From CBDDLJ01 sp965230635 (lineage in GTDB: Bacteria > Pseudomonadota > Gammaproteobacteria > UBA1113): DNA of 13,968 nt. The stretch is from contig CBDDLJ010000006.1 in NCBI GenBank assembly GCA_965230635.1, positions 1 to 13,968 of the forward strand. The letters run 5' to 3'. This document shows positions 6,339-13,937 of the stretch, one piece after another. The notes beneath the pieces are model-generated. The model was not told where the DNA came from. It made no database searches and worked only from the letters and a program-made list of their open reading frames with translations. Made by a program: the position numbers and the translations under genes. Every line of letters begins with the position of its first letter. Position 1 is the first letter of the stretch.

Positions 6339-7358
6339 ATGTCGAATGTCGATGATTTGGTCGCGCAAGCCCACCGTGAGATCGAACAAGCCACTGATTT
6401 AACCCAGTTGCGTGATATACAAGTACACTACTTGGGCAAAAAGGGCCGGATCTCTGATTTATTAAAATCACTGGGGAAACTGCCTGCTGAACAACGCAAG
6501 TCAGCAGGTGCATCGATCAATCAAGGTAAAGAAACGGTTGTAGCTGCTATACAGCAAAAACAGCAGATACTTGCTGATCAATTGCTGGAAGAGAAAATTA
6601 AAGCCGAAACCGTGGACATTACGTTACCAGGGCGAAAAGTGAGCAAACAAGGGAGTTTGCACCCAGTGACTCGTACACTTCGTCGTGTTCAATGCTTTTT
6701 TTCACAGATGGGGTTTGCTTGTGTGGAAGGAGAAGAAATTGAAGATGACTACCATAATTTCTCGGCGTTAAACATATCTTCACACCATCCTGCACGAGCA
6801 ATGCATGATACGTTTTATATTGATAGTAAGCACTTACTAAGAACGCACACATCACCACAGCAAATTCGTTATATGAAAGCGTATTCGCCACCTCTGCGAA
6901 TGATAGCTTGTGGTCGAGTGTATCGTTGTGACTCTGATGTGACGCATACCCCCATGTTTCATCAAGTGGAAGGATTTTTAGTTGACAGCAAGACATCCAT
7001 GGCGGAATTAAAAGGAATTTTGCAGAGCTTTATTCGTTATTTTTTTGAAATGGATGATTTAGCCATGCGGTTTCGATCATCTTATTTTCCCTTTACAGAG
7101 CCCTCTGCTGAGGTTGATATGACATGTGTGAATTGTCGCGGTAAGGGCTGTAAAGTGTGTGGTAATAGTGGGTGGTTAGAAATTCTTGGTTGTGGCATGG
7201 TGCATCCTACTGTATTAAAAGAAGGGGGTATTGATCCTGACAAATACCAAGGGTTTGCTTTTGGTATAGGTATCGATCGCATGGCCATGCTGCGTTATCA
7301 AATTGATGATTTGCGAATATTTTTTGACAATGATTTGCGTTTTTTACGGCAATTTTAA
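6339..7358 (+). CDS. pheS: Phenylalanyl-tRNA synthetase alpha subunit
   Basis: PheS is the catalytic subunit of the alpha2-beta2 enzyme charging tRNA-Phe. The 339 residues comprise an N-terminal coiled-coil arm (about 1-85) and a class II catalytic core. HPVTRTLRRVQ starts the core at 108. Motif 2 is GRVYRCDSDVTHTPMFHQVEG around 192-212, and motif 3 is GFAFGIGIDRMAML around 305-318. Residues C263, C266, C271 and C274 form a CxxC-x4-CxxC insert that E. coli PheS lacks but that many other gammaproteobacteria such as Pseudomonas have; it may be a zinc knuckle. AAGGA (6327-6331) lies 7 bases before ATG 6339. pheT follows after 15 bases. Confidence 0.97.
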   Translation: MSNVDDLVAQAHREIEQATDLTQLRDIQVHYLGKKGRISDLLKSLGKLPAEQRKSAGASINQGKETVVAAIQQKQQILADQLLEEKIKAETVDITLPGRKVSKQGSLHPVTRTLRRVQCFFSQMGFACVEGEEIEDDYHNFSALNISSHHPARAMHDTFYIDSKHLLRTHTSPQQIRYMKAYSPPLRMIACGRVYRCDSDVTHTPMFHQVEGFLVDSKTSMAELKGILQSFIRYFFEMDDLAMRFRSSYFPFTEPSAEVDMTCVNCRGKGCKVCGNSGWLEILGCGMVHPTVLKEGGIDPDKYQGFAFGIGIDRMAMLRYQIDDLRIFFDNDLRFLRQF

Positions 7359-7373
7359 TCATGGAATAACCCG

Positions 7374-9746
7374 ATGAAGTTTAGTTTGCAATGGTTATAT
7401 GACATACTAGGTGATGAAATACCTGAGCAGGAATTAATAAGCCGAATAACGGAAGCAGGTTTAGAGGTAGACGCGATAGAGCCTGTTGCTAAATCATTTC
7501 AACAGGTTATTATTGGTCAAATTAAGACGATTGAACCGCATCCAGATGCAAAAAAATTAATTGTAACCCAAGTTGATGTCGGTAGTGAGATATTGCCAAT
7601 TGTCTGTGGCGCAAAAAATCCTTATGTTGGTGCTAAAGTGGCCGTAGCAACAGTAGGCGCAACGATTGGTGAAGATTTTCACATAAAGAAAACAGCACTA
7701 AGAGGTATTCCATCACATGGCATGCTGTGCTCTGCCAGTGAGCTAGGTTTGGCAGAAAGCAGTGAGGGAATTTTATTATTACCTACAGATGCCCCTATTG
7801 GTGAAGATATCAACAAGTACTTGTTACTCAATGACAAAATATTAACAATAGAGTTAACACCGAATCGTGGGGATTGTTTGTCACTGCATGGTTTGGCACG
7901 AGATATAGCGGCTATATTTGGTAAGCACTTTAAAGCAAAAGCCATTCCTGTCGTTGCTGCTAGTCATAAAGAAATGTTTCCAGTTGTTGTTTCTGATACC
8001 TGTGCATGCCCACATTATGTGGGGAGAGTGATTAAACAGGTTGATTTAAGCCGACCTTCTCCGCTGTGGATCCAAGAACGACTGCGTCGCTCTGGAATAC
8101 GCAGTATCGATGCTGTTGTTGATGTGACCAATTATGTCATGTTGGAATTAGGACAACCACTGCATGCGTTTGATTTTGCGCAGCTGAAAGGGAAAATTGA
8201 GGTGCGTCATGCAAAAGCGAATGAAGCATTAACACTGCTCAATGGTGATGAAATTAAATTAAATGATGATGTTCTAGTTATTGCTGATGAGCAGCGGGTA
8301 CTAGCTATGGCAGGGATCATGGGTGGAGAAGAGAGTGGTGTTAGTTTGCAGACAAACACGCTATTTTTAGAGAGTGCTTTTTTTGACCCAGTTGCAATTG
8401 CCGGCCGTGCACGAGGTTATGGTTTAGCCACAGATTCTTCACATCGTTTTGAGCGTGGTGTTGATCCTGCATTACAAAAAGCAGCGATAGAGCGAGCCAC
8501 CGCTTTGTTAATAGCATTTGTTGGTGGTGAAGCAGGTCCTATTGTAGAGACGCCCAGCACTTACACGGTAGTGCAGCATGATATTCTTTTACAGCGTGCC
8601 CATCTTAGCAGGCTATTAGGTATCAATATTCCTGATGCAGATGTGATGGCAATATTGGCTAATTTAGGTATGGTCGTCGTAGCAAATGATGACGGTTGGC
8701 ATGTCAGCGTGCCGTCTTATCGTTTTGACTTACGTATTGCTGAGGATTTGATTGAAGAAATTGCCAGGATTTATGGTTATACTCACATTGAGCCGGCAAT
8801 GCCAACCGTAAAGCTGCATGCTAATGCGCAAAGTGAGCAGCAAGTGACAATGTGTCGTTTGCAAGACCACTTGGTAGCAAATGGCTACTCAGATATTATT
8901 ACTTATAGTTTTGTTGATCCCATACTGCAACAGCACTGTGAACCTAATGCTAAGGCAGTCAAGCTATTAAATCCCATTTCTTCTGATATGGCAGAAATGC
9001 GCTTGAGTTTGTTACCTGGGTTATTACAGGTTGCTAGCTATAATCAATACCGCCAACAAAGCAAGGGAAAAATTGTTGAGATGGGTCATGTTTACCATCA
9101 TGCCAATAACGGGCATTTCAGGCATACTCCTATGCTAGGTGGTTTAGCCTGGGGGAGTGCACAAGATGAACAGTGGGGAGTAACCAAGCGTGATGTAGAT
9201 TTTTTTGATATAAAAGGTGATGTGGAAGCATTATTAGCTTTGACAGGGAATAGTGATTCTTTTGTTTTCCAACCCACTGAGCATGCCAGTTTGCACCCAG
9301 GACAATCAGCAGAAATCGTGTTAGGTGATAGTATTTTAGGCAAAGTAGGGGCGTTACACCCTAGATTAGCCGAAAAATTGGATATAATATTACCAGTTTT
9401 TTATTTTGAGTTAAATTTAGTGCTATTTAAGCATGCAAGATTGCCAGTCTTTGCTAAACTTTCAAAGTACCCTAGTATTCGTAGGGACTTAGCGGTTGTT
9501 GTTGATCGATCGGTAGCCGTTGCTCAAATTTTAGTAGCTGTTACTGAGAGCATTGAGAAATGGCTGGTTGATGTGAATTTATTTGATGTTTATTTGGACA
9601 AAAACAGTCCAGATAAAAAAAGTGTTGCATTCAGTGTATTATTGCAGCACCCTGAGCGTACATTGGTAGATGATGAAGTCAATAACATTGTTGAGCGAGT
9701 AGTCACTGTGTTAACAAAGCAATTTGGTGCAGAGTTGAGGGGATAA
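7374..9746 (+). CDS. pheT: Phenylalanyl-tRNA synthetase beta subunit
   Basis: PheT partners PheS, binds tRNA-Phe and edits mischarged Tyr-tRNA-Phe. The 790 residues are close to the E. coli length (795). The EMAP-II/Trbp-like tRNA-binding domain spans about 39-150 (IIGQIKTIEPHPDAKKL). LTPNRGDCLS (161-170) leads into the B3/B4 editing region (about 210-400). The B5 domain follows, then a catalytic-like domain, and the FDX-ACB anticodon-binding domain starts near KYPSIRRDLAVVVD (about 698) and runs to the C-terminus. ATG 7374 has GGAA about 7 bases upstream. The stop TAA (9744-9746) shares its last base with an ATG just before the preferred ihfA start, so the two are translationally coupled. 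Confidence 0.97.
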   Translation: MKFSLQWLYDILGDEIPEQELISRITEAGLEVDAIEPVAKSFQQVIIGQIKTIEPHPDAKKLIVTQVDVGSEILPIVCGAKNPYVGAKVAVATVGATIGEDFHIKKTALRGIPSHGMLCSASELGLAESSEGILLLPTDAPIGEDINKYLLLNDKILTIELTPNRGDCLSLHGLARDIAAIFGKHFKAKAIPVVAASHKEMFPVVVSDTCACPHYVGRVIKQVDLSRPSPLWIQERLRRSGIRSIDAVVDVTNYVMLELGQPLHAFDFAQLKGKIEVRHAKANEALTLLNGDEIKLNDDVLVIADEQRVLAMAGIMGGEESGVSLQTNTLFLESAFFDPVAIAGRARGYGLATDSSHRFERGVDPALQKAAIERATALLIAFVGGEAGPIVETPSTYTVVQHDILLQRAHLSRLLGINIPDADVMAILANLGMVVVANDDGWHVSVPSYRFDLRIAEDLIEEIARIYGYTHIEPAMPTVKLHANAQSEQQVTMCRLQDHLVANGYSDIITYSFVDPILQQHCEPNAKAVKLLNPISSDMAEMRLSLLPGLLQVASYNQYRQQSKGKIVEMGHVYHHANNGHFRHTPMLGGLAWGSAQDEQWGVTKRDVDFFDIKGDVEALLALTGNSDSFVFQPTEHASLHPGQSAEIVLGDSILGKVGALHPRLAEKLDIILPVFYFELNLVLFKHARLPVFAKLSKYPSIRRDLAVVVDRSVAVAQILVAVTESIEKWLVDVNLFDVYLDKNSPDKKSVAFSVLLQHPERTLVDDEVNNIVERVVTVLTKQFGAELRG

Positions 9747-9748
9747 TG

Positions 9749-10075
9749 ATGGCTTTAACGAAAGCAGATATCGCTGATAAATTGGTTAGCCAGTTAAATT
9801 TACATAAAAAAGAGGCAAAACAATATGTTGAAGTCTTTTTTAATGCGTTAGCCACGAGTATTGTCACAAACGGTGAGGTTAAATTGTCTGGTTTTGGCAA
9901 TTTTGTTACTCGTCATAAAAAAGAGCGGCCAGGCCGTAATCCAAAAACAGGTGAATACGTTAAAATTTCTGGGCGACGGGTAGTGACGTTTAAAGCAGGT
10001 CAAAAATTAAAGACACGTGTTGAAGCACTAGCACAAACACAGACTCATGATATAATACAAATCGATGATAGATAA
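9749..10075 (+). CDS. ihfA: Integration host factor subunit alpha
   Basis: IHF alpha pairs with IHF beta to bend DNA sharply in replication, recombination and transcription. The 108-residue product starts MALTKADIADKLV and keeps the DNA-binding arm with the intercalating proline in GRNPKTGEYVKIS, then RRVVTFKAGQKLK. It is about 9 residues longer than E. coli IhfA (99), with a tail ending HDIIQIDDR. Two ATGs are adjacent (9746 and 9749). I prefer 9749 because GAGGGG (9737-9742) is 6 bases from it but only 3 from 9746, and because the family begins MALTK. It is the last gene of the thrS-pheT operon; ihfB is not in the window. Confidence 0.95.
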   Translation: MALTKADIADKLVSQLNLHKKEAKQYVEVFFNALATSIVTNGEVKLSGFGNFVTRHKKERPGRNPKTGEYVKISGRRVVTFKAGQKLKTRVEALAQTQTHDIIQIDDR

Positions 10076-10161
10076 TCATAATGAGAAAGTTGGATCTTAT
10101 TGTGAATTATTGCTCTATAGTGTATCCAGGAAAGCAAAGCTCGCATTTCCATATATATTGC

Positions 10162-10213
10162 GTATAATCCTAAATTCGGTAGTAAACCTCAACTACCGAA
10201 CTTAGGATTATAC
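10162..10213. repeat. 22-bp near-perfect hairpin before tRNA-Pro
   Basis: The left arm (10162-10183) and right arm (10192-10213) are inverted over 22 bp with a single A/C mismatch (10174 versus 10201), around the 8-nt loop AAACCTCA. The arms begin GTATAATCCTAA and end TTAGGATTATAC. It is too long and symmetric to be chance. No T-tract follows, so it is not a standard intrinsic terminator for the ihfA operon. It could be a dispersed palindromic repeat, a miniature mobile element remnant, a processing site or a protein-binding site. The left arm contains a perfect TATAAT (10163-10168) that could be the -10 for tRNA-Pro, but no -35 is evident. Confidence 0.85.
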
Positions 10214-10230
10214 ACCAGCTTATGGGATTT

Positions 10231-10307
<77 letters not shown>

Positions 10308-10322
10308 AAAATAGTTTATGTT

Positions 10323-11663
10323 ATGTTCAGTTTTTCAAACAAACTCGCTAAAATGTATTCTTCTGAGCCTGTCTCTTGTTTATTTGGTGAAGTGACAGTT
10401 CCAGGGGATAAGTCAATATCACACCGTGCATTGATGTTAGCTGCATTAGCTAGTGGTGTTTCGATGATTGAGAATATATTACTGGCAACCGATGTGTTAG
10501 CAACAAGCCAAGCATTGCTTCAATTAGGTGTCGCTATTCAAGAAGTGGATAAACACCGGTGGCGAGTGCAGGGTTGTGCGGGGAAATTTCAAACACCTAA
10601 CCAGAAGCTCTATTTAGCTAATTCAGGTACAGCTGCTCGCTTGTTTGCTGGGTTATTAGCAGGAGCAGGGGTTTCATGCCAAATCAGCGGCGATGAATCA
10701 CTCAGTCAGCGTCCTATGCGGCGAGTTATTGAGCCATTACAACAAATGGGTGCTAATATTCAGGCTAATTTAATGGGTACACTGCCGCTACAATTAAAAG
10801 CAAATGGGCCGCTGAAAGCGATTCATTATAGAATGAAGCAAGCAAGTGCACAAGTGAAGTCAGCACTATTATTAGCCGCATTGCAAAGCGAAGGAACAAC
10901 AGTGATAGAGCAGCCTGCACTAAGTCGTGACCATACCGAGCGTATGTTGCACTACCAAGGTGTTGTATTAAATGAAGCAAACAAGTGTGTTTCTATTGCC
11001 GGGCAGCAAGCACTTAATGCTTGTGATTGGCGGATCCCTGGGGATTTTTCATCGGCGGCTTTTTTTATTGTTGCCGCTATATTGGCAAAACAAGCTCGAA
11101 TAACATTGCTAAATGTGGGTGTTAATCCAACGCGAATTGGGTTGCTAACGGTGTTAGAGCGTATGGGTGCTAAAATACAGTTAAAAAATAAGCGTTATTA
11201 TGGTTTAGAACCTGTTGCAGATATTGAAGTCTTTTCTTCTTCATTGTACGGAATTGAAGTGCCAGTAAATTTAATACCGAGCATGATAGATGAAATCCCT
11301 TTGTTATTATTAGCAGCAGCGTTTGCAACAGGGAAAACAATACTAAGAAGTGCTGAGGAGTTGCGTTATAAAGAAAGTGATCGTATTCAAGCCATGGTGG
11401 TAGGGTTGCAACGATTGGGTTTGCATATTGAAGAGAGAGAGGATGGTGTAACAATGCAAGGTGGCGTAATGCAAGGTGGGGCAGTGGACAGCTTTTCTGA
11501 TCATCGTATTGCAATGACTTTCTTAATTGCTGGTAGTGTTGCTGGCGCTCCTGTTTATGTGGATCGTTGTGAACATATTGCCACCTCATTTCCTAATTTT
11601 TTTTCATTGGCTAAACAGGTTGGATTAAATATAAAACGGAGAGCAAAAGGTGATGGTAAGTAA
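10323..11663 (+). CDS. aroA: 3-phosphoshikimate 1-carboxyvinyltransferase (EPSP synthase, class II type)
   Basis: AroA transfers the enolpyruvyl group of PEP to shikimate-3-phosphate, the sixth shikimate-pathway step. The 446-residue reading has PGDKSISHRALMLAALA (27-43), NSGTAARL (100-107), ESLSQRPMRR (125-134), SRDHTERML (201-209), PGDFSSAAFF (239-248), EELRYKESDRI (345-355) and DHRIAMTF (393-400). The class II signatures GDKS, SAQVK (175-179), RDHTE (202-206) and NPTR (268-271) are all present, as reported for Coxiella and CP4-type enzymes. The start is uncertain: ATG 10323 and ATG 10353 are in frame, neither has a Shine-Dalgarno, and the shorter form (436 residues) fits the family better at its N-terminus. 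A 15-nt tandem duplication (11454-11479) repeats MQGG. The 3' end overlaps plsC by 14 nt. Confidence 0.93.
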   Translation: MFSFSNKLAKMYSSEPVSCLFGEVTVPGDKSISHRALMLAALASGVSMIENILLATDVLATSQALLQLGVAIQEVDKHRWRVQGCAGKFQTPNQKLYLANSGTAARLFAGLLAGAGVSCQISGDESLSQRPMRRVIEPLQQMGANIQANLMGTLPLQLKANGPLKAIHYRMKQASAQVKSALLLAALQSEGTTVIEQPALSRDHTERMLHYQGVVLNEANKCVSIAGQQALNACDWRIPGDFSSAAFFIVAAILAKQARITLLNVGVNPTRIGLLTVLERMGAKIQLKNKRYYGLEPVADIEVFSSSLYGIEVPVNLIPSMIDEIPLLLLAAAFATGKTILRSAEELRYKESDRIQAMVVGLQRLGLHIEEREDGVTMQGGVMQGGAVDSFSDHRIAMTFLIAGSVAGAPVYVDRCEHIATSFPNFFSLAKQVGLNIKRRAKGDGK

Positions 11664-12393
11664 AATACAAAACATGGTCACTATCTTTAGGATTGTTATA
11701 AGCACACTGCATTATTCATTAAATGTATTTTTTGATAGTTTATTGAAGCGGATCAGTCGCGAAAAAGTTGATGGTTATATAAAATCATGGGCAAAAAAAG
11801 TATTGGCGCATGCAGGTGTTTCTTGTAAAGTGGTTGGCTTAAATGATTTACGTATTGAACCTGGAAAGCCTTATATATTAATGAGCAACCACACGAGTTT
11901 GCTTGATATCCCTGTCATTATTCATGCATTCCCAAAAACGATTCGTATGATTGCTAAGAAAGAACTACGTAGAGTACCTATTTGGGGTTCTTCACTGGAA
12001 AAAGCAGAGTTTATTTTTATTGATCGAAAGAATCGAGACCAAGCAATCAAAGACTTGGCTTGTGCAAAGGAGAAATTGAATGATGGCGTGTTTATTTGGA
12101 TAGCACCTGAAGGAACACGGACTCGTACGGGTAAAATGAGAAATAAATTAAAAAAAGGGGGCATTATTTTGGCTATAGAAGCCAATGCGCAAATTATTCC
12201 TATTGGTTTACGTGGTATTTATGACGTACTACCTCCCGATACGTCATTTATTACAAAAGGCTTAGAAATAGAAGTACATTTTGGTGAAATCATTGATACC
12301 GCTGAGTATGGCATTAAACGCCGTAATGAATTAGTGAATGTGATTAGTAAGAGACTTCGTCAATTAGCGGGAGAAGATCCCTTAGCTGAATAA
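11650..12393 (+). CDS. plsC: 1-acyl-sn-glycerol-3-phosphate acyltransferase
   Basis: PlsC acylates lysophosphatidic acid to phosphatidic acid at the inner membrane. In the 247-residue product, the acyltransferase motifs are in order: NHTSLLD (80-86, the catalytic NHx4D), FIFIDR (121-126), PEGTR (153-157) and IIPIGL (182-187). A moderately hydrophobic N-terminal segment (about 8-28) could associate with the membrane. The start is GTG 11650, with GGAG (11638-11641) 8 bases upstream; ATG 11653 is the alternative and shortens it by one residue. It overlaps the end of aroA, so translation is probably coupled. It lies between aroA and cmk, which in many gammaproteobacteria are adjacent. The family is certain; the acyl-acceptor specificity is inferred from the motifs. 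Confidence 0.93.
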   Translation: MMVSKIQNMVTIFRIVISTLHYSLNVFFDSLLKRISREKVDGYIKSWAKKVLAHAGVSCKVVGLNDLRIEPGKPYILMSNHTSLLDIPVIIHAFPKTIRMIAKKELRRVPIWGSSLEKAEFIFIDRKNRDQAIKDLACAKEKLNDGVFIWIAPEGTRTRTGKMRNKLKKGGIILAIEANAQIIPIGLRGIYDVLPPDTSFITKGLEIEVHFGEIIDTAEYGIKRRNELVNVISKRLRQLAGEDPLAE

Positions 12394-12444
12394 TTGGCAT
12401 TAAGAAAATGTTAGTATTAACAATGATATTAAGCAGGTTTACAG

Positions 12445-13146
12445 GTGAAAAGAGAAAATGAATTGAACAGTAAAGTACCAATTATTACTATCGATGGCCC
12501 TAGCGGTGTTGGCAAGGGCACTGTTTCCATGCGTTTAGCTAAGCAATTAAAATGGCATTTACTTGATAGTGGGGCGATTTATCGTTGCTTGGCATATGTT
12601 GTACAGCTGCATGGCGTGGCGCTTGATGATGAACAGGGCATTTTTCAAGTTGCACAAAATATGGATATACACTTTGGTCAATCATCCAATGGGCAATTAA
12701 TTATTAAACTGGCTGATGACAATATTAGCCAAGCTATTCGTACAGATGAGATAAGTGTTATTTCATCAAAAATTTCGGGATTTGCCTCCGTGCGTACCGC
12801 ATTGCTGGCACGTCAACGTGATTTTGCTAGATTACCAGGATTGATCGCCGATGGGCGTGATATGGGTACAGTCGTGTTTCCGGATGCAAGCTTAAAGCTA
12901 TATTTACATGCAAGTGATGATGAACGTGTGAAGCGGCGGTATTTACAATTACAACAAAAAAATGCATCAATTGATCGGGAGCAGGTAAAAAAAGATATGC
13001 TAGCACGTGATCAGCGTGATAGTTGTCGAAAAGTAGCACCATTGAAACCGGCAGTTGATGCTATCGTCATCGATACAACTGATTTAAGTATAGATGAAGT
13101 GTTGGCAGTGATATTGGGTATGATGCGAGAAAAAAGCATGCTTTGA
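12445..13146 (+). CDS. cmk: Cytidylate kinase
   Basis: Cmk phosphorylates CMP and dCMP to the diphosphates using ATP, recycling nucleotides from RNA turnover and phospholipid synthesis. The 233 residues match the family (E. coli 227). The P-loop is GPSGVGKGT (18-26), DSGAIYR (41-47) is the nucleotide monophosphate-binding segment, DGRDMGTVVFPDA (135-147) is the conserved core and ARDQRDSCRKVAP (186-198) carries the arginines contacting phosphates. The start is GTG 12445 with AAGCAGG (12431-12437) 7 bases upstream. It follows plsC after 51 bases. The stop overlaps a short palindrome AAAGCATGCTTT near 13132-13143. The usual next gene, rpsA, is missing. Confidence 0.95.
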   Translation: MKRENELNSKVPIITIDGPSGVGKGTVSMRLAKQLKWHLLDSGAIYRCLAYVVQLHGVALDDEQGIFQVAQNMDIHFGQSSNGQLIIKLADDNISQAIRTDEISVISSKISGFASVRTALLARQRDFARLPGLIADGRDMGTVVFPDASLKLYLHASDDERVKRRYLQLQQKNASIDREQVKKDMLARDQRDSCRKVAPLKPAVDAIVIDTTDLSIDEVLAVILGMMREKSML

Positions 13147-13320
13147 CCGATTGAAATTATACGTTTCACAAAAAAATGCATTGGTATGAGTTGAGTGAGT
13201 TGAAAACTTTTTTTCGATTTATTGGTGGTAATTCGGGAGGGGTTATTTAAGGTTGTTCTTCCACTAACATGATACGATTAGCTTAACGACAACTTAGACG
13301 CTAGAAATAAGTGGCATATA

Positions 13321-13359
13321 TGATAGTGTCGGGCAATCCAAATTGCTAACGTGCTATCA
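13321..13359. repeat. Imperfect hairpin
   Basis: Outer arms TGATAG (13321-13326) and CTATCA (13354-13359) enclose inner arms GCAAT (13333-13337) and ATTGC (13342-13346) with the 4-nt loop CCAA. The intervening internal loop is asymmetric. It could be a structured RNA element or part of a mobile-element end. No T-tract follows. Confidence 0.4.
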
Positions 13360-13568
13360 AGATGTTTGTTGATGGATATGAGTAGTAATACGCTAATTAG
13401 AGAAGTTTGACAGATGAGAAAAAAATGAAGTTATCGCTGAGGGTGTAAATAGTTTATTATTTATCTGATTGAATAGCACTGGCTTTTATAGCGCCGCTCC
13501 GCGAAGTGATTGTAACCAATTATTAGCATAATTGTGTTATTAAAAACCAGTAATTTGATCATATATTA

Positions 13569-13598
13569 ATCAGGCAATGAGATCTTAACATGCCTGAT
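13569..13598. repeat. Short inverted repeat beside transposase remnant
   Basis: ATCAGGCA (13569-13576) and TGCCTGAT (13591-13598) are perfect 8-bp arms around a 14-nt loop. It lies just downstream, in transcription direction, of the minus-strand transposase fragment, so it could terminate that fragment or belong to an insertion sequence end. Confidence 0.4.
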
Positions 13599-13609
13599 AT
13601 TTTGTCCAG

Positions 13610-13795
13610 CTAATGAGGTCCACCATACCTGTGTGTTATCCATGGGTAGCGTTCATCTTTTGCCAAGTGACATTTTAACTTGCTTGTGGACGCTAAAAAT
13701 GCTTTGATAGCTTCTGGGCTATCTAGGGCTTTATCGCTCATGATTTTTATAACATCATTATTGTGAACGATTTTGGCCCTAGTGCCTATTTTTAA
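13610..13795 (-). pseudogene. Truncated transposase/integrase N-terminus
   Basis: The minus strand is open for 61 codons from 13795 to a TAG at 13612-13610. It reads VHNNDVIKIMSDKALDSPEA, then IKAFLASTSKLKCHL and AKDERYPWI. The pattern (helical start, a segment like EAIKAFLASTS, then RYPWI) resembles the N-terminal DNA-binding part of integrase-core transposases, recognised from memory and not by search. The rest of the protein, including any DDE catalytic residues, is absent: after YPWI the frame runs into THRYGGPH and stops. No good ribosome binding site precedes the internal ATG at 13741. It is probably a relic of an insertion sequence. A short functional protein is unlikely but not excluded. 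Confidence 0.5.
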
Positions 13796-13803
13796 TCATA
13801 TTT

Positions 13804-13830
13804 AGGCTGACTTTTAGTCAGTTATAGCCT
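13804..13830. repeat. Nested small hairpins
   Basis: CTGACT (13807-13812) and AGTCAG (13816-13821) are perfect arms with a TTT loop. AGGCT (13804-13808) and AGCCT (13826-13830) could form a mutually exclusive outer stem. It lies between the transposase remnant and the promoter region of the last gene and may be a weak terminator or an IS-end feature. Confidence 0.35.
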
Positions 13831-13922
13831 CGTTTTCATTGGAAAAAACGACTGCTTGCATCTTGACGTGTCAAAGGTATACACTTGTTGTCTGGCAAGT
13901 ATATTATGACGATTTACTCAAC

Positions 13923-13930
13923 AGAGAGGA
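13923..13930 (+). promoter_or_regulatory. Strong ribosome binding site of the last gene
   Basis: AGAGAGGA lies 7 bases before ATG 13938 and is among the best Shine-Dalgarno matches in the window. Upstream, TATATT/TATTAT (about 13901-13908) could be a -10 element, but no convincing -35 pairs with it. Confidence 0.6.
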
Positions 13931-13937
13931 CTTAACT

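Larger units (their letters stand above)
13147..13609. other. Non-coding, apparently degenerate region after cmk
   Basis: All frames are closed by frequent stops and I recognise no gene. The stretch is AT-rich with T-tracts, an imperfect hairpin at 13321-13359, a short GC-rich patch (about 13490-13505, GCGCCGCTCCGCG) that differs from its surroundings, and an inverted repeat at 13569-13598. It separates cmk from a transposase remnant and looks like decayed sequence left after insertion or deletion events. Confidence 0.6.

Noticed and set aside
6619..6996. Minus-strand open frame inside pheS
   Set aside because: It is antisense to conserved class II synthetase motifs; its residue pattern is not protein-like and it has no ribosome binding site.
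10100..10128. Sigma-70 promoter TTGTGA-17-TATCCA for tRNA-Pro
   Set aside because: It matches only 4 of 6 and 3 of 6 consensus bases, which is expected by chance in this AT-rich spacer.
11170..11589. Minus-strand 139-codon open frame inside aroA
   Set aside because: It is His/Gln/Leu-rich low-complexity translation of the antisense of conserved EPSP synthase coding sequence.
13281..13359. Integron attC-like site (GCTTAAC plus hairpin)
   Set aside because: A GCTTAAC resembling the RYYYAAC core is present, but no matching GTTRRRY core at the right distance and no integrase are seen.
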